This document shows positions 37,960 to 51,100 of a stretch of DNA of 64,000 nucleotides, piece by piece. The stretch's first letter is position 1, and every line of letters begins with the position of its first letter. The stretch covers positions 173,895 through 237,894 of the forward strand of contig PJRA01000555.1 of assembly GCA_016987375.1 (NCBI GenBank). The letters are read 5' to 3'. Under the pieces are notes generated by a model. It saw nothing but the letters and a program-made list of their open reading frames with translations. It was not told where the DNA came from and ran no database searches. The DNA comes from Brachionus koreanus (Eukaryota > Rotifera > Eurotatoria > Ploima > Brachionidae). The translations under genes and the position numbers were made by a program.

Positions 37960-38477
37960 GAAAGCCATGTTATGTTAAATGACCTTTTGGTCCAATGTTC
38001 GATGAATTAATAGAGCGCTGTAATTCAAGACTTAATATAATTAAATACCTGCCAAATAGAATCTAAAAAAATATTAGGTAATATTTTCCGAATCCTTGAT
38101 AGGTTCAAACTTGGATTATTTTTTCCTTGTTTTAATTCATTATCAAAAATTAGCATTAAAAAAATACAAGTTGTCACAACTCAGCAGTTAGATCTATTTT
38201 GAAGTTGAAGTGCATAACTCCTTCCATCATCACAAGGTCTTTAACAAACTTAAACTACTAACAGTCTAGAATCGACTTTTTGAGTTGGTTGAAAGATATG
38301 TCAGAACAAGACTTAATCATTCTTTTCTATTGATCGTCACACTGGTCGAAGAATAAAAACAATTCAAATAAAGATATATTGAATATTCTATTCCATCGTG
38401 TAATTTCCATCTTACTATTTCTACTTATTTTCATGAACAATCAAATATTCAAACATGTCTAACCTTTGTTCAAAATA
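37960..38477 (+). mobile_element. LINE ORF2 C-terminal fragment (interrupted)
   Basis: Plus-strand frames give RCNSRLNIIKYLPNR, matching RCNSRLNIIKYLSNK of the minus-strand copy at 23.4 kb. Shifted pieces related to the ORF2 C-terminus follow (KKIQVVTTQQLDLF). It ends at the mariner terminus at 38478. A LINE-type 3' tail (TAGCTCGATACA) appears at 39645, after the mariner, suggesting that the mariner interrupted this LINE. Confidence 0.6.
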
Positions 38478-39505
38478 ACGGCTGATACATAAGTAAATAG
38501 AAAAAAGTTAAGCTTACTTTCCCGATTAGGAAAATGATCAGATGATCTAATATATATATATTTAAACTACTAACCATTAGCTATAATATTGGAGAAAAAT
38601 TTTTTTTTAAATGCCACTTTCTGTGACTGAACGAGAGAATTTTCGAAAAGCAGTCAAAAATATGATTTCACAAATGAAAAAATGGCAATGTGAAATTTCA
38701 TACAAAATTTTCAATACAAAAATTAAAAAATTCTATAACTTTTGTTATAAAGGCCAGAATTTGTTCTGCTGTTGAAACAAAGTGAAACAACTGTTGTTTC
38801 ACCAACTAGGGAAGTATGCAAAATCTCTGCAAAATTTCACTCAATATAATAATATTGAAAATAAATCGCAATCAATTTGCAGAGATTTTGCAGACTTCTC
38901 CAGTTGGTGAAACAACAGTTGTTTCACTTTGTTTCAACAGCAGAACAAATTCTGGCCTTTATAACAAAAGTTATAGAATTTTTTAATTTTTGTATTGAAA
39001 ATTTTGTATGAAATTTCACATTGCCTGAAAAAATCTGATATTGTCTATTTACTTTACAAAGCAAGTAATTGCTCGATGTACCATATATAATACAATCAAC
39101 CGTATTCAAAAAGGAGGAGCGACAAAAGACAATAAGAGAACGGGTCGTCCAAGCACCTGAACAGCTGCAAGTAAGAAAAAACTGGAAAGATGGACCAATA
39201 ACCGAACTGGAGTGAGTCAAAGACGTCTAGCTAGGAAATTTTCTGTCCACCAAAGAACAGTTGGTCGAGAATTAAACAATAATCTAATTATCATAATCAA
39301 TTTTATGCAAAGTGTTTTGATCCTTGCACTACGGCTTTTCAGACCTTGTATGATAAGAGAACTGTATATAGCATGGGACACTAGAGAAAAACAAATTGAC
39401 GAAATAAGACAAATGAGAACAGCTAGAAACCAAAACAAACAGCTAAACTATCAATCCATACAAAATCGTTCCTACCGTTTTTTTTCCTTATTCATTTAAT
39501 CATTG
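38478..39505 (+). mobile_element. mariner-type transposon N-terminal part, carrying a nested MITE
   Basis: The left terminus AACGGCTGATACATAAGTAA matches the 11472 element. The transposase frame starts at 38611 with MPLSVTERENFRKAVKNMI. After the MITE (38684-39025) it resumes as KSDIVY, then with frameshifts NTINRIQKGGATKDNKRTG, RPST, and SQRRLARKFSVHQRTVGREL, a paired helix-turn-helix DNA-binding region with its GRPST linker. The catalytic DDE domain is missing, as is the right terminus. Confidence 0.7.
38684..39025. mobile_element. 342-bp MITE with ~130-bp inverted repeats and 9-bp target duplication
   Basis: Begins GGCAATGTGAAATTTCATAC and ends with its reverse complement. The arms match through the GTTTCACCAACT region and enclose a short AT-rich loop. 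Flanking 9-bp duplication TGAAAAAAT at 38675-38683 and 39026-39034. A 9-bp duplication and long arms point to a Mutator (MULE) non-autonomous element. It splits the mariner transposase frame. Confidence 0.85.
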
Positions 39506-39509
39506 GATT

Positions 39510-42500
39510 CATTTTAAAAAGAACATATTTAAAGTAATTCACTGACATAGTACTGTCAACAACAGTGTTAGGGCATCAATTGTGCCATTTATATTTATTC
39601 AATAAACTAAATAATTAAACTAAATATTTTATTCTGAAGAAGCACTAGCTCGATACATATAAAAAAAAAAACAAATGAAAAAAATGTATTAACAATTTTT
39701 GGTTTTGAAAACTAGCTATTTTTATTTAAATAAATATCTAAAATTGACAATTTAAATTTAAAAAAAAAAGGTCTTTTTTCAGCATACTATGATAGAAATG
39801 AATAGTATGATACATTTGGAATGTCTTGAAATGCAAATAGGATTAAAAACAACGACAATGAAAAACTTTTTACTCAAAAAACATACTAGAAGCCATCTTT
39901 ATTCCTTAGTATTCCTCAAGACACTCATATTTAAATCACATTTTTCAAAATAAGATGAACTAAAAATCTAATTAATTGTCATCAAACAAATAAGTGAAAA
40001 TTTTCGATTTTCCTAATTCTTAAATTAAGAATATTCGCTTTTAGAATAAAAGCACTAGCAATTCCATCTTCAAAATTCTAATTAATAAAATAATAAATTT
40101 AATTTTTTTTCCTGATATTATTGATTACTAAACTTAATTAATTTTAGCTTCACACAAAATATTTTTCAATGGAAAAAAAAATTAAAAGACCTGCAACAAA
40201 CACTTTATCTTTGATTATTTATTAATTTAAAAAAATAAGGGAGAGAAGGAGGGTGAAGAGAAAGTATGAAATACTGAATTAACTTAATCCTAGTTTAAAT
40301 TGCTTGACAAATGCCCTTCGTGACTTGACAAATAACAACTCTGCATGCTGGAATCTTTTCGTGACCAAGTGCACTTGAAATCGGAATAAATCTGAAAAAA
40401 TTGATCTAAAGTAATCAATGCTATTATCTTTTTTTGCTAATAAAAAAAGATCGATTATTCATGTGGTGATCACTTCAATCAGAAAAATTAATCGATAATA
40501 TTTATACGCATCGGCTATTTTGCGATAAAACAATCATTCACTTGTGCTCTATTAAGCCGGGAACTTTCTAAAACATTTTTTTTCTTATCTTCGTGTCTGA
40601 CTTTGGTATCTAGTTGATGAAAAAAACTCTCTAATCTCCAGGCCCACAAGTTTTTCTAACCGTCTTAGCTTAGATAAAGCTTATTTGTTGCGTAATTAAA
40701 AACAAAACACACAATTCCGTTAATTAGCGTTCATGCTGGGTCTTTGAAATTAAAGTGTGCCATAAGCACTTTTGACTGGATTCGTCGTCGTACGAATCGA
40801 TAAAATCAATATTTGCTCTCAAGGCCATTAATTTGAACAAATAATTGCTTACTGTGCAGGAAATTAAGAATATAGAAACAAATTTCTAAATCCGTTTTCT
40901 AATCATTTACATTATTGATCGAATGTACAAATCGATTAGTTTTTAGACAAACATTCATTCATTTGATTTATGATATCGAATGGCCAAGCAGATTTTCATT
41001 TGTGTGACAGCTCACTTAATTGAGAAAATATGCACATTCTAATGAGTTTATAAATATCATTTAAATAAAAAAATTTTTTTTTTATTTTTTTTTTAATTAA
41101 ACACAATCGATTAATTACATTCAAAAAATGCAGCTACTTCACATACACATGTATAAATATACATTTTTTTCACCACAAAGGAAAAAACAATTTTGAAGTC
41201 AATTCACTAAATAAATTATGATTTCACAGTACCTAGATTTTTGTTTTCAGCTAAGCTAAATTACAAGTATTTAAAATTGAGATAATTTTTGTTGAAATGT
41301 GAAAAAGATAATTCAACTATTTTCATATTATCTGATACAGATAGAATCAATAAAAAAATCATAACCCAAAAACAGATTAGCTTTCAACAAATTCTTTCTA
41401 ATCATTCAAGCTTTTCTTCAAAATTTTAATTCAATTTTGATTTGAAAGATTTCTAAAGTCTTTGGTGCTTATGGTCACCTTAATATTTTTAGACATTTAG
41501 GTCCAGCTATTTATGCTCTATGTTAACTAAAACGCTTAAGGTTTAGCTAGAAAAAACAAATAAAAGTAAAAGTAAAAGAACTGAAATGAAGAAAAAAAAT
41601 TATTAGCTTGGCGATACAAAAGATTCCTGTTGCTTTTGTAACCAGTTTTGTTTTATGAATTATTTCTGTATACCATGTTTTTGACTGTGTTTTCTAATGA
41701 ATTTAGTATTTAGTGCTTATTGTAAACTTTTAGTTCTTTGATGTTAGCAATTTTTTGTCAATAAAAGTCACCGAATGACAGTCAAACTATTCTTTTAAAT
41801 TGATACAGTTGTTTACTTAAGTTTACTTCATTAATCGTAAAGTTTGCACTTTAAAATATTAATGTGCATACTTGAAAAAGGCTTTTAATTGCTACTTGTG
41901 TCTATTTTATCCAAAAAAAACTTTCAAAAAAATTCTAATACTGATTTAGAACAAAATTTTTTATTTATCAATTTTATTTGAAAAATAAAATACTAATTAT
42001 CTAATTTAAAAAAAAACAAAAATCAAATTAAAATATACTTTTTAAGAACAAAAAAAAAATTCATCTTTTGAAAATAACACATAAAAGTTGAACAATAATC
42101 AAAATAAGACAAAATAAATGACTTGAAAAACTGAATTTTAACAGTAGTTGAACGATGAAAAAAGTCTATTAAAACTAAATATTTTTTTGTTTACAACTAA
42201 TGAGATACTATAGGCAAGCTTTGAAAAATTAAGATTTTGATCAATCTTAAATCTTTAGAGCATTAATTCATCTACGACTTGCATATCTTTTTCACAAATA
42301 TTTACCTTCTGAGAAAATTTAGTTCGTTTATTCGAAAAGATCATACAAAATGTTTTAGACCAATTAATATCTATCTTTTCATAATAACATCAATTACCAA
42401 GATTTTTAATAGTTATTGAAAATTTAATAAACACTTTTCAAATCTTTCTTTGTCTGAATGACTAATTGTCGTGTCATCAGCAAACATTTTTATGCTAAAA

Positions 42501-42580
42501 TTTCCTAAATATTTTTTTGATATTTTTGTCAAATAATTTAAAAAAATTATCTAGATTTTGAAAATTTATTACTTTTAACC
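39510..42580. other. Gene-free stretch with LINE tail and a GC-richer patch
   Basis: A LINE 3' tail lies at about 39630-39675. Positions 40300-41050 are distinctly less AT-rich (for example GGATTCGTCGTCGTACGAAT near 40780) without any long open frame, so they may be promoter, enhancer or untranslated sequence. Nothing else is recognised. Confidence 0.45.
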
Positions 42581-42589
42581 ATTATAATT

Positions 42590-43250
42590 CGAGTGATAAA
42601 CAGTCGCAACATATATACGAATAATCCAAACATGTATTCGTGTATTTTCAAAGGAGTAGATTATGAATTTGAACTTTCTTCTCTTTAACTGTATTAAACA
42701 TTTCTGTAATGGCATGCGGGTTGAAAAGAAGGTTTAAGACCATTCTGAACTGAACCAACCTGAAATTCTGAATCTTTTTTAGTACTTTTTTTCAATGAAA
42801 ATATAGAATTATTTTATAGAAAAAATTAAATAAATTTATAATATTTTTTATTTAAGATATGATTGAAAAAAAAATTAAAAAAATGATTAAATTTATTGAA
42901 TAAAAAACAAATAAAGGAAGTTACAAAATGGGGTTCAAAAGACCCTCCGGTTTTTGAGTGTTAAATAAAAAAATAAAATAAAAAGTTAAATTTCTAATGA
43001 ATTAGCACTTTTAAATTACACGTTCAAAATTACTGTTTGACTGAAATCTATAAAAAATTTATTTTTTACTTAAAGATTAATTGAACTTCTAAAATATTTC
43101 TAAAATAAAAAAAGTCTTTTTTTCGGAAAATTTAAAAAAAAAATATTTTAAAACAACTTTAAAAATAACATTTCAACTTCTAATTCATAATCTACTCCAT
43201 TGAAAATACTAGAGTACATGTTTGAATTATTCTCAAATAGGGCCATTTAT
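42590..43250. repeat. Inverted-repeat element, ~65-bp arms
   Basis: The left arm near 42625-42690 contains GGAGTAGATTATGAATTTGA. The right arm near 43175-43235, on the other strand, contains GGAGTAGATTATGAATTAGA, each beside CAAACATGTA. The interior is noncoding, with a GACCCTCCGG patch near 42942. Likely a non-autonomous DNA transposon; superfamily unknown. Confidence 0.6.
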
Positions 43251-43259
43251 ACTGAGACT

Positions 43260-45700
43260 CAAAGGATTAAATAATTACTTATATGTGTTTTGTTATTTTC
43301 AATCATAACTCTAAAGAAAGTTAATTTTAAAAAAATCAAAGTCAAAAATTTATTGAATTTATTCATATAATTTTTTTTAACTTCTATAAAATTTTGAACC
43401 ACTTTTTCAATAAAAATAATAAAATTTTCCAAACAGTTGTTAATGATAAAATGAGAAAATATATTATAATTAAGACTGAATCATTTTGCTCTATCTTTAA
43501 CCCGAATAAGTGGAGATTACTACTTACTAAGATTTTTTTTAGATTCCGGACCTGTTAGGAAATAATGCTTTTTTATAACTAGTAATTAATATTGGAGGAA
43601 AGTGCCGAACAAACAAGCTTTATTCGTATTGATACTTTAATCATTTGGATAACTAAAATAATAATCCTTTTAAATTGACCTAAGTTATTTAGAATTAAAA
43701 TCTTAAATACAAAGCAAGTAAAACCAATTTTTTTCAATTTCATATGTAGCAAAACATGTTAAAACAGTGCCAAGTTTTGTGCTTATTTATCACATTTCAA
43801 ATTATTAAAATTATTAAAAAAAGCAATTTAAAAATGAAATTTCTCAATCTTAGACACTAGAACGTCCTAGGAGTTTTGGACCACCCCGCTTTTTTTTTTT
43901 TAAATCGATACTTGAATACAATTTCATATAAAAAAAATTTTAAAAAATCTCGTTTCTAAATTTTTAGAAAATAAATAAAGTTTCAAAGAAAATGTTTAAT
44001 TTATCTTAATAAAATTGAATAAGAAACAAAAAACTTAATTGATAATTTTACTTGCAGAAAAATAAAACAAAAGCGGTGATATCTTGTATGAAAATAAAGG
44101 ACAATTTTTTTTAAAGATAATTTTAAGTTTATAATCTTTATTGTTAAATTTATAATTTTTCATGATTTTTTTGAGTTCTATAGTTATAAAAATTAACTTA
44201 CAAAGCATAAAAATTGAATAAATAAATAATACTTAATTTAATAAAACTACCTGAAGCCTGAATAAAAAAAAAATTACTCAATTCATGCTAAAAAACTATT
44301 GATTATTTTACCAATTAATTTTTTTTCCTTAGAGTAGATCTAAAAGCTTGGCTTAAAACCAAGCCCCAATATCAATTGTAATATACAATTAAAGTCTAGT
44401 AAAAAAAATATTTAAATTTAAATTAAACAAGATAATATTTTAAAAATGCTAATCTGGATCATTTTTTTTAAAATATGAGATTTCCAGACTCTATTGATTT
44501 TCATATTTTGATAAATAAATGGACTTCAAAATTAATTAAGAAAATTTGAATAATAATCATTTTTTAAAATTTATTCTTTAGACATAACAATTAGCTTACA
44601 AATTTAATTTGTAAAATAAATACCTGGTGGATTATGAGAGAATTGTTAAAAGCAATTAGCCATAATTTGGCCATTGATGACAATTTATTAAAAATAGTAT
44701 ATTCTCGATTGAATATTAAATAGGCACTTTCACTACTAAAATTGAAAAAATATGATTGATTGAAATTTTGAATTATAGTGGTCTTTAGAATTGTGAAGTA
44801 GACTAGTTACCTTATTTATTCATGCAGTATAATCTCTCATGAGAAAAATATGAAAAAATTATTTATTTCTTTTAGACTGAAAGTTTAATCTTTCCGGAAA
44901 AAAACTAACATTATTGGCATCGTCTGAGATTGTTGTTTAGACAAAGGTTCTTTTTTTGCTAGAACAAAATAAACAAAAATATTCTGAGCAAGTATTGAAT
45001 TGAGAGCTAATTTATTTTTTATTTTGCATACATCATGTGCTCTTGGCCTTTTGTCTGATGAATTTTTTTTTTAGATTTTTAATTGTTAAAGAAATGTTCA
45101 TAATCATTCAATATGATAAATGCTTCACTCAGTTAAAAAAATCTAACCTGCAGTCAGCTTGTTTGTATTTTTCTAGTATTGATTTATTCTTGTGCTAATG
45201 CCAGAGGGGTTATTGATTTATTTATTTCAAAATCAATTTTAATTAAAGAGCCAAGTGACCGAGTATATCTAAACGCCGTTCAAATACAAGTTAAATGAAT
45301 CCTTAGAATTTTTAATATACATTCGGCAACATAGATGTAGACTAGAATCAATAGTATGTAAAATTCAAAAATAGACCATTATTTGGTTTCAATCGGCAAA
45401 GCATGTTTCATTTCTATTTACTAAATAGTTGAGTTGAAAATATATATTTTTTGAAATTTATTAAAAAGATTGAAAAAAAGACTCTAAATAGCACATACAC
45501 AAAAATGATAAAATTAATTGTTATTTCATATGTTAAAAAAGAAAAAAGCATTTTTATTATTATTTATTTCATTAAATATTACGCCAGTTTCGGCGATCAA
45601 AAATAAAAAAAAAATTTAATAATTTTGGCATTTTACAACCCGGGACAATTCAGAGTGGATTATATCCCTCTTTTCAGCCCTAATGTATGTCTGGTGGTAC
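43260..45700. other. Intergenic AT-rich stretch, nothing recognised
   Basis: No supported exon or repeat end seen on either strand. Confidence 0.5.
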
Positions 45701-45770
45701 AGATAGTAGATTTTACAATAATGATAAAAGATTAGATTGGTTTTGATGAAAAATTAGAAAAAAAATAACT

Positions 45771-46560
45771 TTGAAAAAAGCAATTTTTTTTTTAAATGGA
45801 AGATTGCATACATTGTGTATTCTGAATAACAACCAAATAAAAGAATTGAAGAATTTTATTATGGATTTACCTAATCTTTTTACGAATGTAGAGCAACAAT
45901 TAGAATGCAGAAATTTAAAGGAAATAATCACTGATAATTTATACGGCATAAATGGAGATGTTGAAAATTTAAATATTTTAATTAAAATAGAAAAATTAAA
46001 AATTAAAGAATACATTTCTGATTATGAAAAGGAAAAAAGCTGTCAAGATATTTTCCAAAAATACTCGCAATTTCTTTCAAGAGTAAATATGGATAGAAAG
46101 ATAGCTAGAAAGTTTAATTGCCACTATGTTTATATCAGAATAATTTTAAAGTAGTATACAAACATCAAAAAGTATAAAAAACACAGGAGATCTCATTTAA
46201 ATGTTAACCAGAAGAAGGCAGCTAGGCCAAAATGTCGTCGAACGCTTTTAAAATATAGCAGATATGAATTTATAATTGATGATGAATCTTATTTCACTTT
46301 TGGCAACACAGCGCTGCCAGGGAATGATATTTTTTTATGGCAGTAACGTAGGCAAAGCGCCGCAGAATGTAAAGAAATAGTTTGTTAAAATATTTGAAGT
46401 AAAGTTAATGCTCTGGTTGGCTATTTCACAAAGCGAACCATATTTTGTACCTAGTGGTTTAGGAGTCAATCAACATGTCTACCTTGGATAGTGTATTAAG
46501 AAACGACTTGAACCAATGATTAAAGGATATTATCAGCATGACAATTTGTATTTTGGCTTA
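45771..46560 (+). mobile_element. Tc1/mariner-family transposase relic
   Basis: An open frame of 127 codons (45771-46154) ends in MDRKIARKFNCHYVYIRIIL, a helix-turn-helix. Further frames continue RRSHLNVNQKKAARPKCRRTL, split by a stop, then FIIDDESYFTFGNTALPGND (first catalytic Asp region of the DDE domain), KVNALVGYF in a shifted frame, and KKRLEPMIKGYYQHDNLYFG before the sequence fades. Several stops and frameshifts, so inactive. The N-terminal 80 codons match no mariner I can recall and may be a separate fused sequence. Confidence 0.6.
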
Positions 46561-46569
46561 AAATCTTAA

Positions 46570-47640
46570 ATAAAATTATTAAATTTCTTACATGCTGCTT
46601 GAAAAAAATTAATTATTAAGTTAATTTAGTTATAGAATCAGTAATTCGAATGATTAAAGTTTCAAATCATGAAGGAAATTATAGAGTTTAGATTTTAAGT
46701 CAAAAATAAGTCGGCATACATTAATTTTTTTATAACTTTACAAATCTAAAACCTCTTTAATCCTATGCTAATATATTATTTTTTTATTATTATCTAACAT
46801 TCTATACTTGAAAATTTTCTTTAGTTAGTTTACCACAGACTTGTCACAAGTCCTAAGTCAAGTCAAGTAAATTTTATTTTCTATTCATTCATTTAATAAA
46901 TCCATATTTGATACCAATAAAGTAGTTACTTCAAAATTTTTGCCTCTTAATCTTGACTTATCTGGTCTGTATATAATGAAATTGTATTTAGAAAAAATCC
47001 TTTCAACTGGTCCTGATGCAGCAGATATTGATGAATTAGACTTTAAACCTATGAATCATGAACAAGTCTAAGTAACATACAATGTTAAACTTCAATCTTA
47101 ATTTCTGCAAACATTTAGTGCATTCAGAAATATGCTCAATACTATAACATGTTGAAATATTCTTATTGTGTACCAATAAAAGCTTTATTTGTTTTATAAT
47201 TTTTTATTTATTCTAAAATAGAAAGTGGCCACCCTGGAAAAGATTAAGGCAAGGTTAATAAAGTGAAATTTCGCAACATGACTCATGTTTATCTAGTAAG
47301 AATATTACTATGTCTTCTCTTCAAATTATTCAAAGTCCCTTCTCTCTCCTTAACCTTCACTCGGATGGTGATGCCATCTATTTATATATAATGGTTACCG
47401 AGATTCATTACTTTTTATTAATAAACACATATTATACTAAGAAGTTTCTTTTAATAAACCTCTAAGCACGAACCCCTCAAAGCTTACGCTACATTTAGTT
47501 AAAAGTAAGAAGAGAAGCAGTCATTGAGGATAAAAATAAAATCTAAAATTACACAGCATTTTTGGATATATGAAATAAAAATAAATTGATTTTTGATTTT
47601 ATTTGAAGATTGGAGTAAAATTTTTAAATAATTTAAATTT
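46570..47640. other. Intergenic stretch, possible promoter-like/LTR-like patch
   Basis: No exon seen. Positions 47270-47495 hold TATATATAATGG and several AATAAA signals and end GCTTACGCTACA, vaguely like a solo LTR, but no second copy is in the window. Confidence 0.3.
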
Positions 47641-47646
47641 TTGATT

Positions 47647-48195
47647 TCAGCCAATTTCGCAAATAAAACTATATGAGCTTGTATCTGCAAGATCATTGAA
47701 GCAAATTCCATTTTGCAAGACTAACACATCTTGATTCGAACCCGAATCATTAGGTTGATCTTAAATAAAAAAAAAACAAGTAACAAGTGATTTAATTTAA
47801 AAGATAAAAAATATTTACCTAAGCAATAAAAAGTATTTTGGACTGGTTTGTTTCCATCAAAAATCCATGTAAAAACCAACGGTGTGTTTGTTCTACTTAG
47901 CTTCAAATCAAATAAAGAAAAATTTCGATTATTTTCAAAAATTCATACCACAAAATTAGCGGAACCTGGACTAAATTGAGTTTTAACCATTTTTAATTCC
48001 ATTATATTTCTTATAGTGATCAAATTGGCCCCAACAATATTATTACAACTATTCTGAGCAGAAGTATAACTGTTAGCATTTGATCTGACAATTCTATAGC
48101 ATCGATTTGTGATGCTATATGGACTGCCATAAACTCCTAAACCATATCCGGAAGAATAACCAGCCGGACAAGCAAGACAATTCTGAGAAGCAACT
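47647..48195 (-). other. C-type lectin-like domain exons
   Basis: Three exons at the 3' end of the gene above. They hold Cys of RCYR, Cys of NSC, TWIFDG (the W-I-G-like core), Cys of FYCL, the QPND loop, Cys of GICF and the final FICE. The spacing fits a long-form-like CTLD with conserved disulphide cysteines. The WND motif is replaced by FND. The Q-P-N triplet is neither the classical EPN nor QPD, so sugar specificity cannot be predicted. Confidence 0.75.
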
Positions 48196-51100
48196 GACCA
48201 GTATCTGTTGAATACAAAAATAAATTAAGCAAAAATTCAGTACTGTTATTTAATTATCTGTTTACACTTGAGTGCCTGATGATGGACCATTGTTGAAATT
48301 TCTACACTGACAAGTATTAGACAAGCATGTCAATGAATGGGCTGCAAATTTTTGAGTAATTTTCAATTAAATTTTGAGAAATTTAAAACAGAAAAATTTT
48401 ATTTATATTACGTGAAGAAGCCATGCAATGATTATTACTAAAGCAACGTTGATTATGACTTGATTTTGGCACTTAAAAAAAATTAAAATTTTTTACTAGT
48501 CTAAATTTAAGAATTTTTACAGCAGGCTGAAAACGTTGTGTTATAGTATCGAGTTGATTCACAACTAAATTAAATGAATAAAATTTATTTCTTAATTGAA
48601 AAAAAAAAAAAAAAACTAAAATACCCGCAAACATTTGAAAAACAATAAATAAAAGCATAATCCTTGAAAAAATAAAATTTTATTTAATTTAATATTGAAT
48701 TTTGATTTTTTATTACCCGACAAGATTCGTTTGCACTGTTTGTTGCAACAGTACAGGCATCTCCATAAGCCTTTTTCTCAACTAAATAAACAAAATTTGA
48801 AAATTTCTCAAATTTTTGAGCATTTTTCTTTTGGTAATAAGCCTACCGCAGCGACCACCATTCTTTCGATATTTTTAAAATGTCAAGAATTTTAAAATAT
48901 TATTTTTTTTTCTTTTACCCAATATTGAGTGGATGGACAAAGACAAGTACTATTCGCGTAACAAATAAGACCAAAGTAATCTTGACATTGGGATGTCAGT
49001 GTACAGGATTGGTTATAAGTTTTTCTATCCAAACATTGATTTGAATCAAAGTACTCTGTTGTTTTGCATCTTTAAATTAGTCAATTAGATTTAAAACTAG
49101 AAAAAAAAAGATTTTTTTTACTGGCATGACCAAGAATTAGCCACAAATGGAGTAGCTAGACAAATCAATTGTCTGTTTAGCAGCTCACATTGATAGTTTT
49201 CATCTATGTATTGTTGGTAAATACAATTTTGCCCATATGCAATTTTTGTTACTTTAAATTAAAGATTAACTGAATTAAAAAATTTTTTATTTTTTAAAAT
49301 TAAATTTACCACACTCGGCCGAATTCCAATATTTTAGAGGGTCTGTACATCTAAAATGTTCATTATTAAAAAAGAAAAATTTTGAGAATTTAAAGATTTT
49401 ATTACTGGCATTTACTACTGTTACACGTCAAACCTTTGCTGATCAGACATGGCTCATAGCCCGAGTTAGTACAACCTGCATAGTAGGTCAACTGCGGGGC
49501 TTAAAATTGTTTTAAAATATTTTTAACAGGAAAAAAACTTCAATTTTTCTATGCTTACCACATTTTGTATTATCCTAAAAATAAAGAAAAAATTTAAAAA
49601 AAAAAATTTGACTATTTTTCTTCATATATTTACCCAATAAAAGTCAGCTGGACATCTTTTTAAAAAATAAAAATTATTTTCTAATTAATTTTAAATGTAT
49701 TATTTTAAATTAAATATTTTAAACCCTTCTTTAAAATGTGAACATTTAAAATCATTAAATTTTGATAAACGCGTGATTCTCAAAAAAGTATTCAGGCAAG
49801 GGTGGGTTCTCTAATAGAAACTATTCCCAAATTACTAATTGATTATGTAATAAAGAAAACAATTGTCAGTGCAAGGGGTATACATTGGGAATTAACATAA
49901 AGACACTTGAAAACTTAGCCTTAGTGAATGATCTGGTGTTGATATAATGATAAAAACCCACAGCTATGTCAGAACTTTTATTTCTTTTAAATTGATTCAA
50001 ATAGGCAATATTATCCAGTATATCCAGTATTAAAAGAAAAACGTAACCCCACCACTTAAAAATAGCTGAACCTTTATCAATAAAAGACATATGGTTGCTA
50101 AATGAATCACTGAAAACATTTACAAATGAACATTTTTTTATTTCTCGCTATTTTTAATAAATTTATTTTATAAATCAGCTTTTTAAATTTAATTATTTGT
50201 AAACTTGATTTAATTGTTTCCCCATGGAAATCAACAAGCTTTATTAAGTAAACAAATTCATACTGGAAGCCTGCGGAGATTCTGGGGTTTTATATATGGC
50301 CTGAGACATTGACAAATGCTGACCTATACAAAAGAACAAATTCAGAGCCATTAAGTCAATGCACTTTGAACTTAGACATGTACTTAGAATGAAAGAAACA
50401 AGGATACCAAAAAAGGCCTTCAATGAACACCACAAGGTCGACGTAAGGTAGGAAGACCAACAGTAACATGAAGGTCAACAATCACGAAATGAAATTGCTA
50501 CTTGAGTGAAATTCAAAAGTAATGACCTTATGCTCCAAAAGAAGTGAATAAAGAAAAAAGTTTTTTTTTTTTAATTTTAAATTTTTTATCTTGAGTAGTA
50601 TAAATGTGACCAGAATTTTAAAATCAAAAAAAAAATTTTGAAACAAACATTTTGGAATATGATTTCTTTTGAAACTTACACGCAATTTGTTGAGCAAATT
50701 AAACCATTATATTCTTGGCATTCATAATCTTGAGCACATGGTTGATCAATTCCTTTTTTGGCGACTTTAAACCAAAAATTCATTTTTTAATTAAAAATTT
50801 AATGTGTAAATTAACCGCAATTCGGTGTAGCAGAGTCCCAATATTTGTCAAAACTACAGCTAAATATATTAAGAAAAAAAACTTAATGAAAAGCAAAATA
50901 AATTTTTAATAAATTTTTCATTACAGACACTGATTTTGTGTCAAATCACAGGTTAATAATTTAACTGTATCACACTGAATATCGTGAATACAAGAAGAAC
51001 CATTCAAAAATTTAAGAACTTAAAAAAAATTTTAAATTTATTATTTAATTTTTTAATTTAAATTTTAAGGTACCACAGGTTATATAATTCCAAAAATGTG

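Noticed and set aside
47270..47495. Possible solo LTR with TATA-like and polyA-like signals
   Set aside because: No second copy, primer-binding site or target duplication visible; AT-rich DNA produces such signals often.
50244..50435. Minus-strand frame with Cys and hydrophobic residues in the lectin gene intron
   Set aside because: Antisense of a plus-strand LINE tail.
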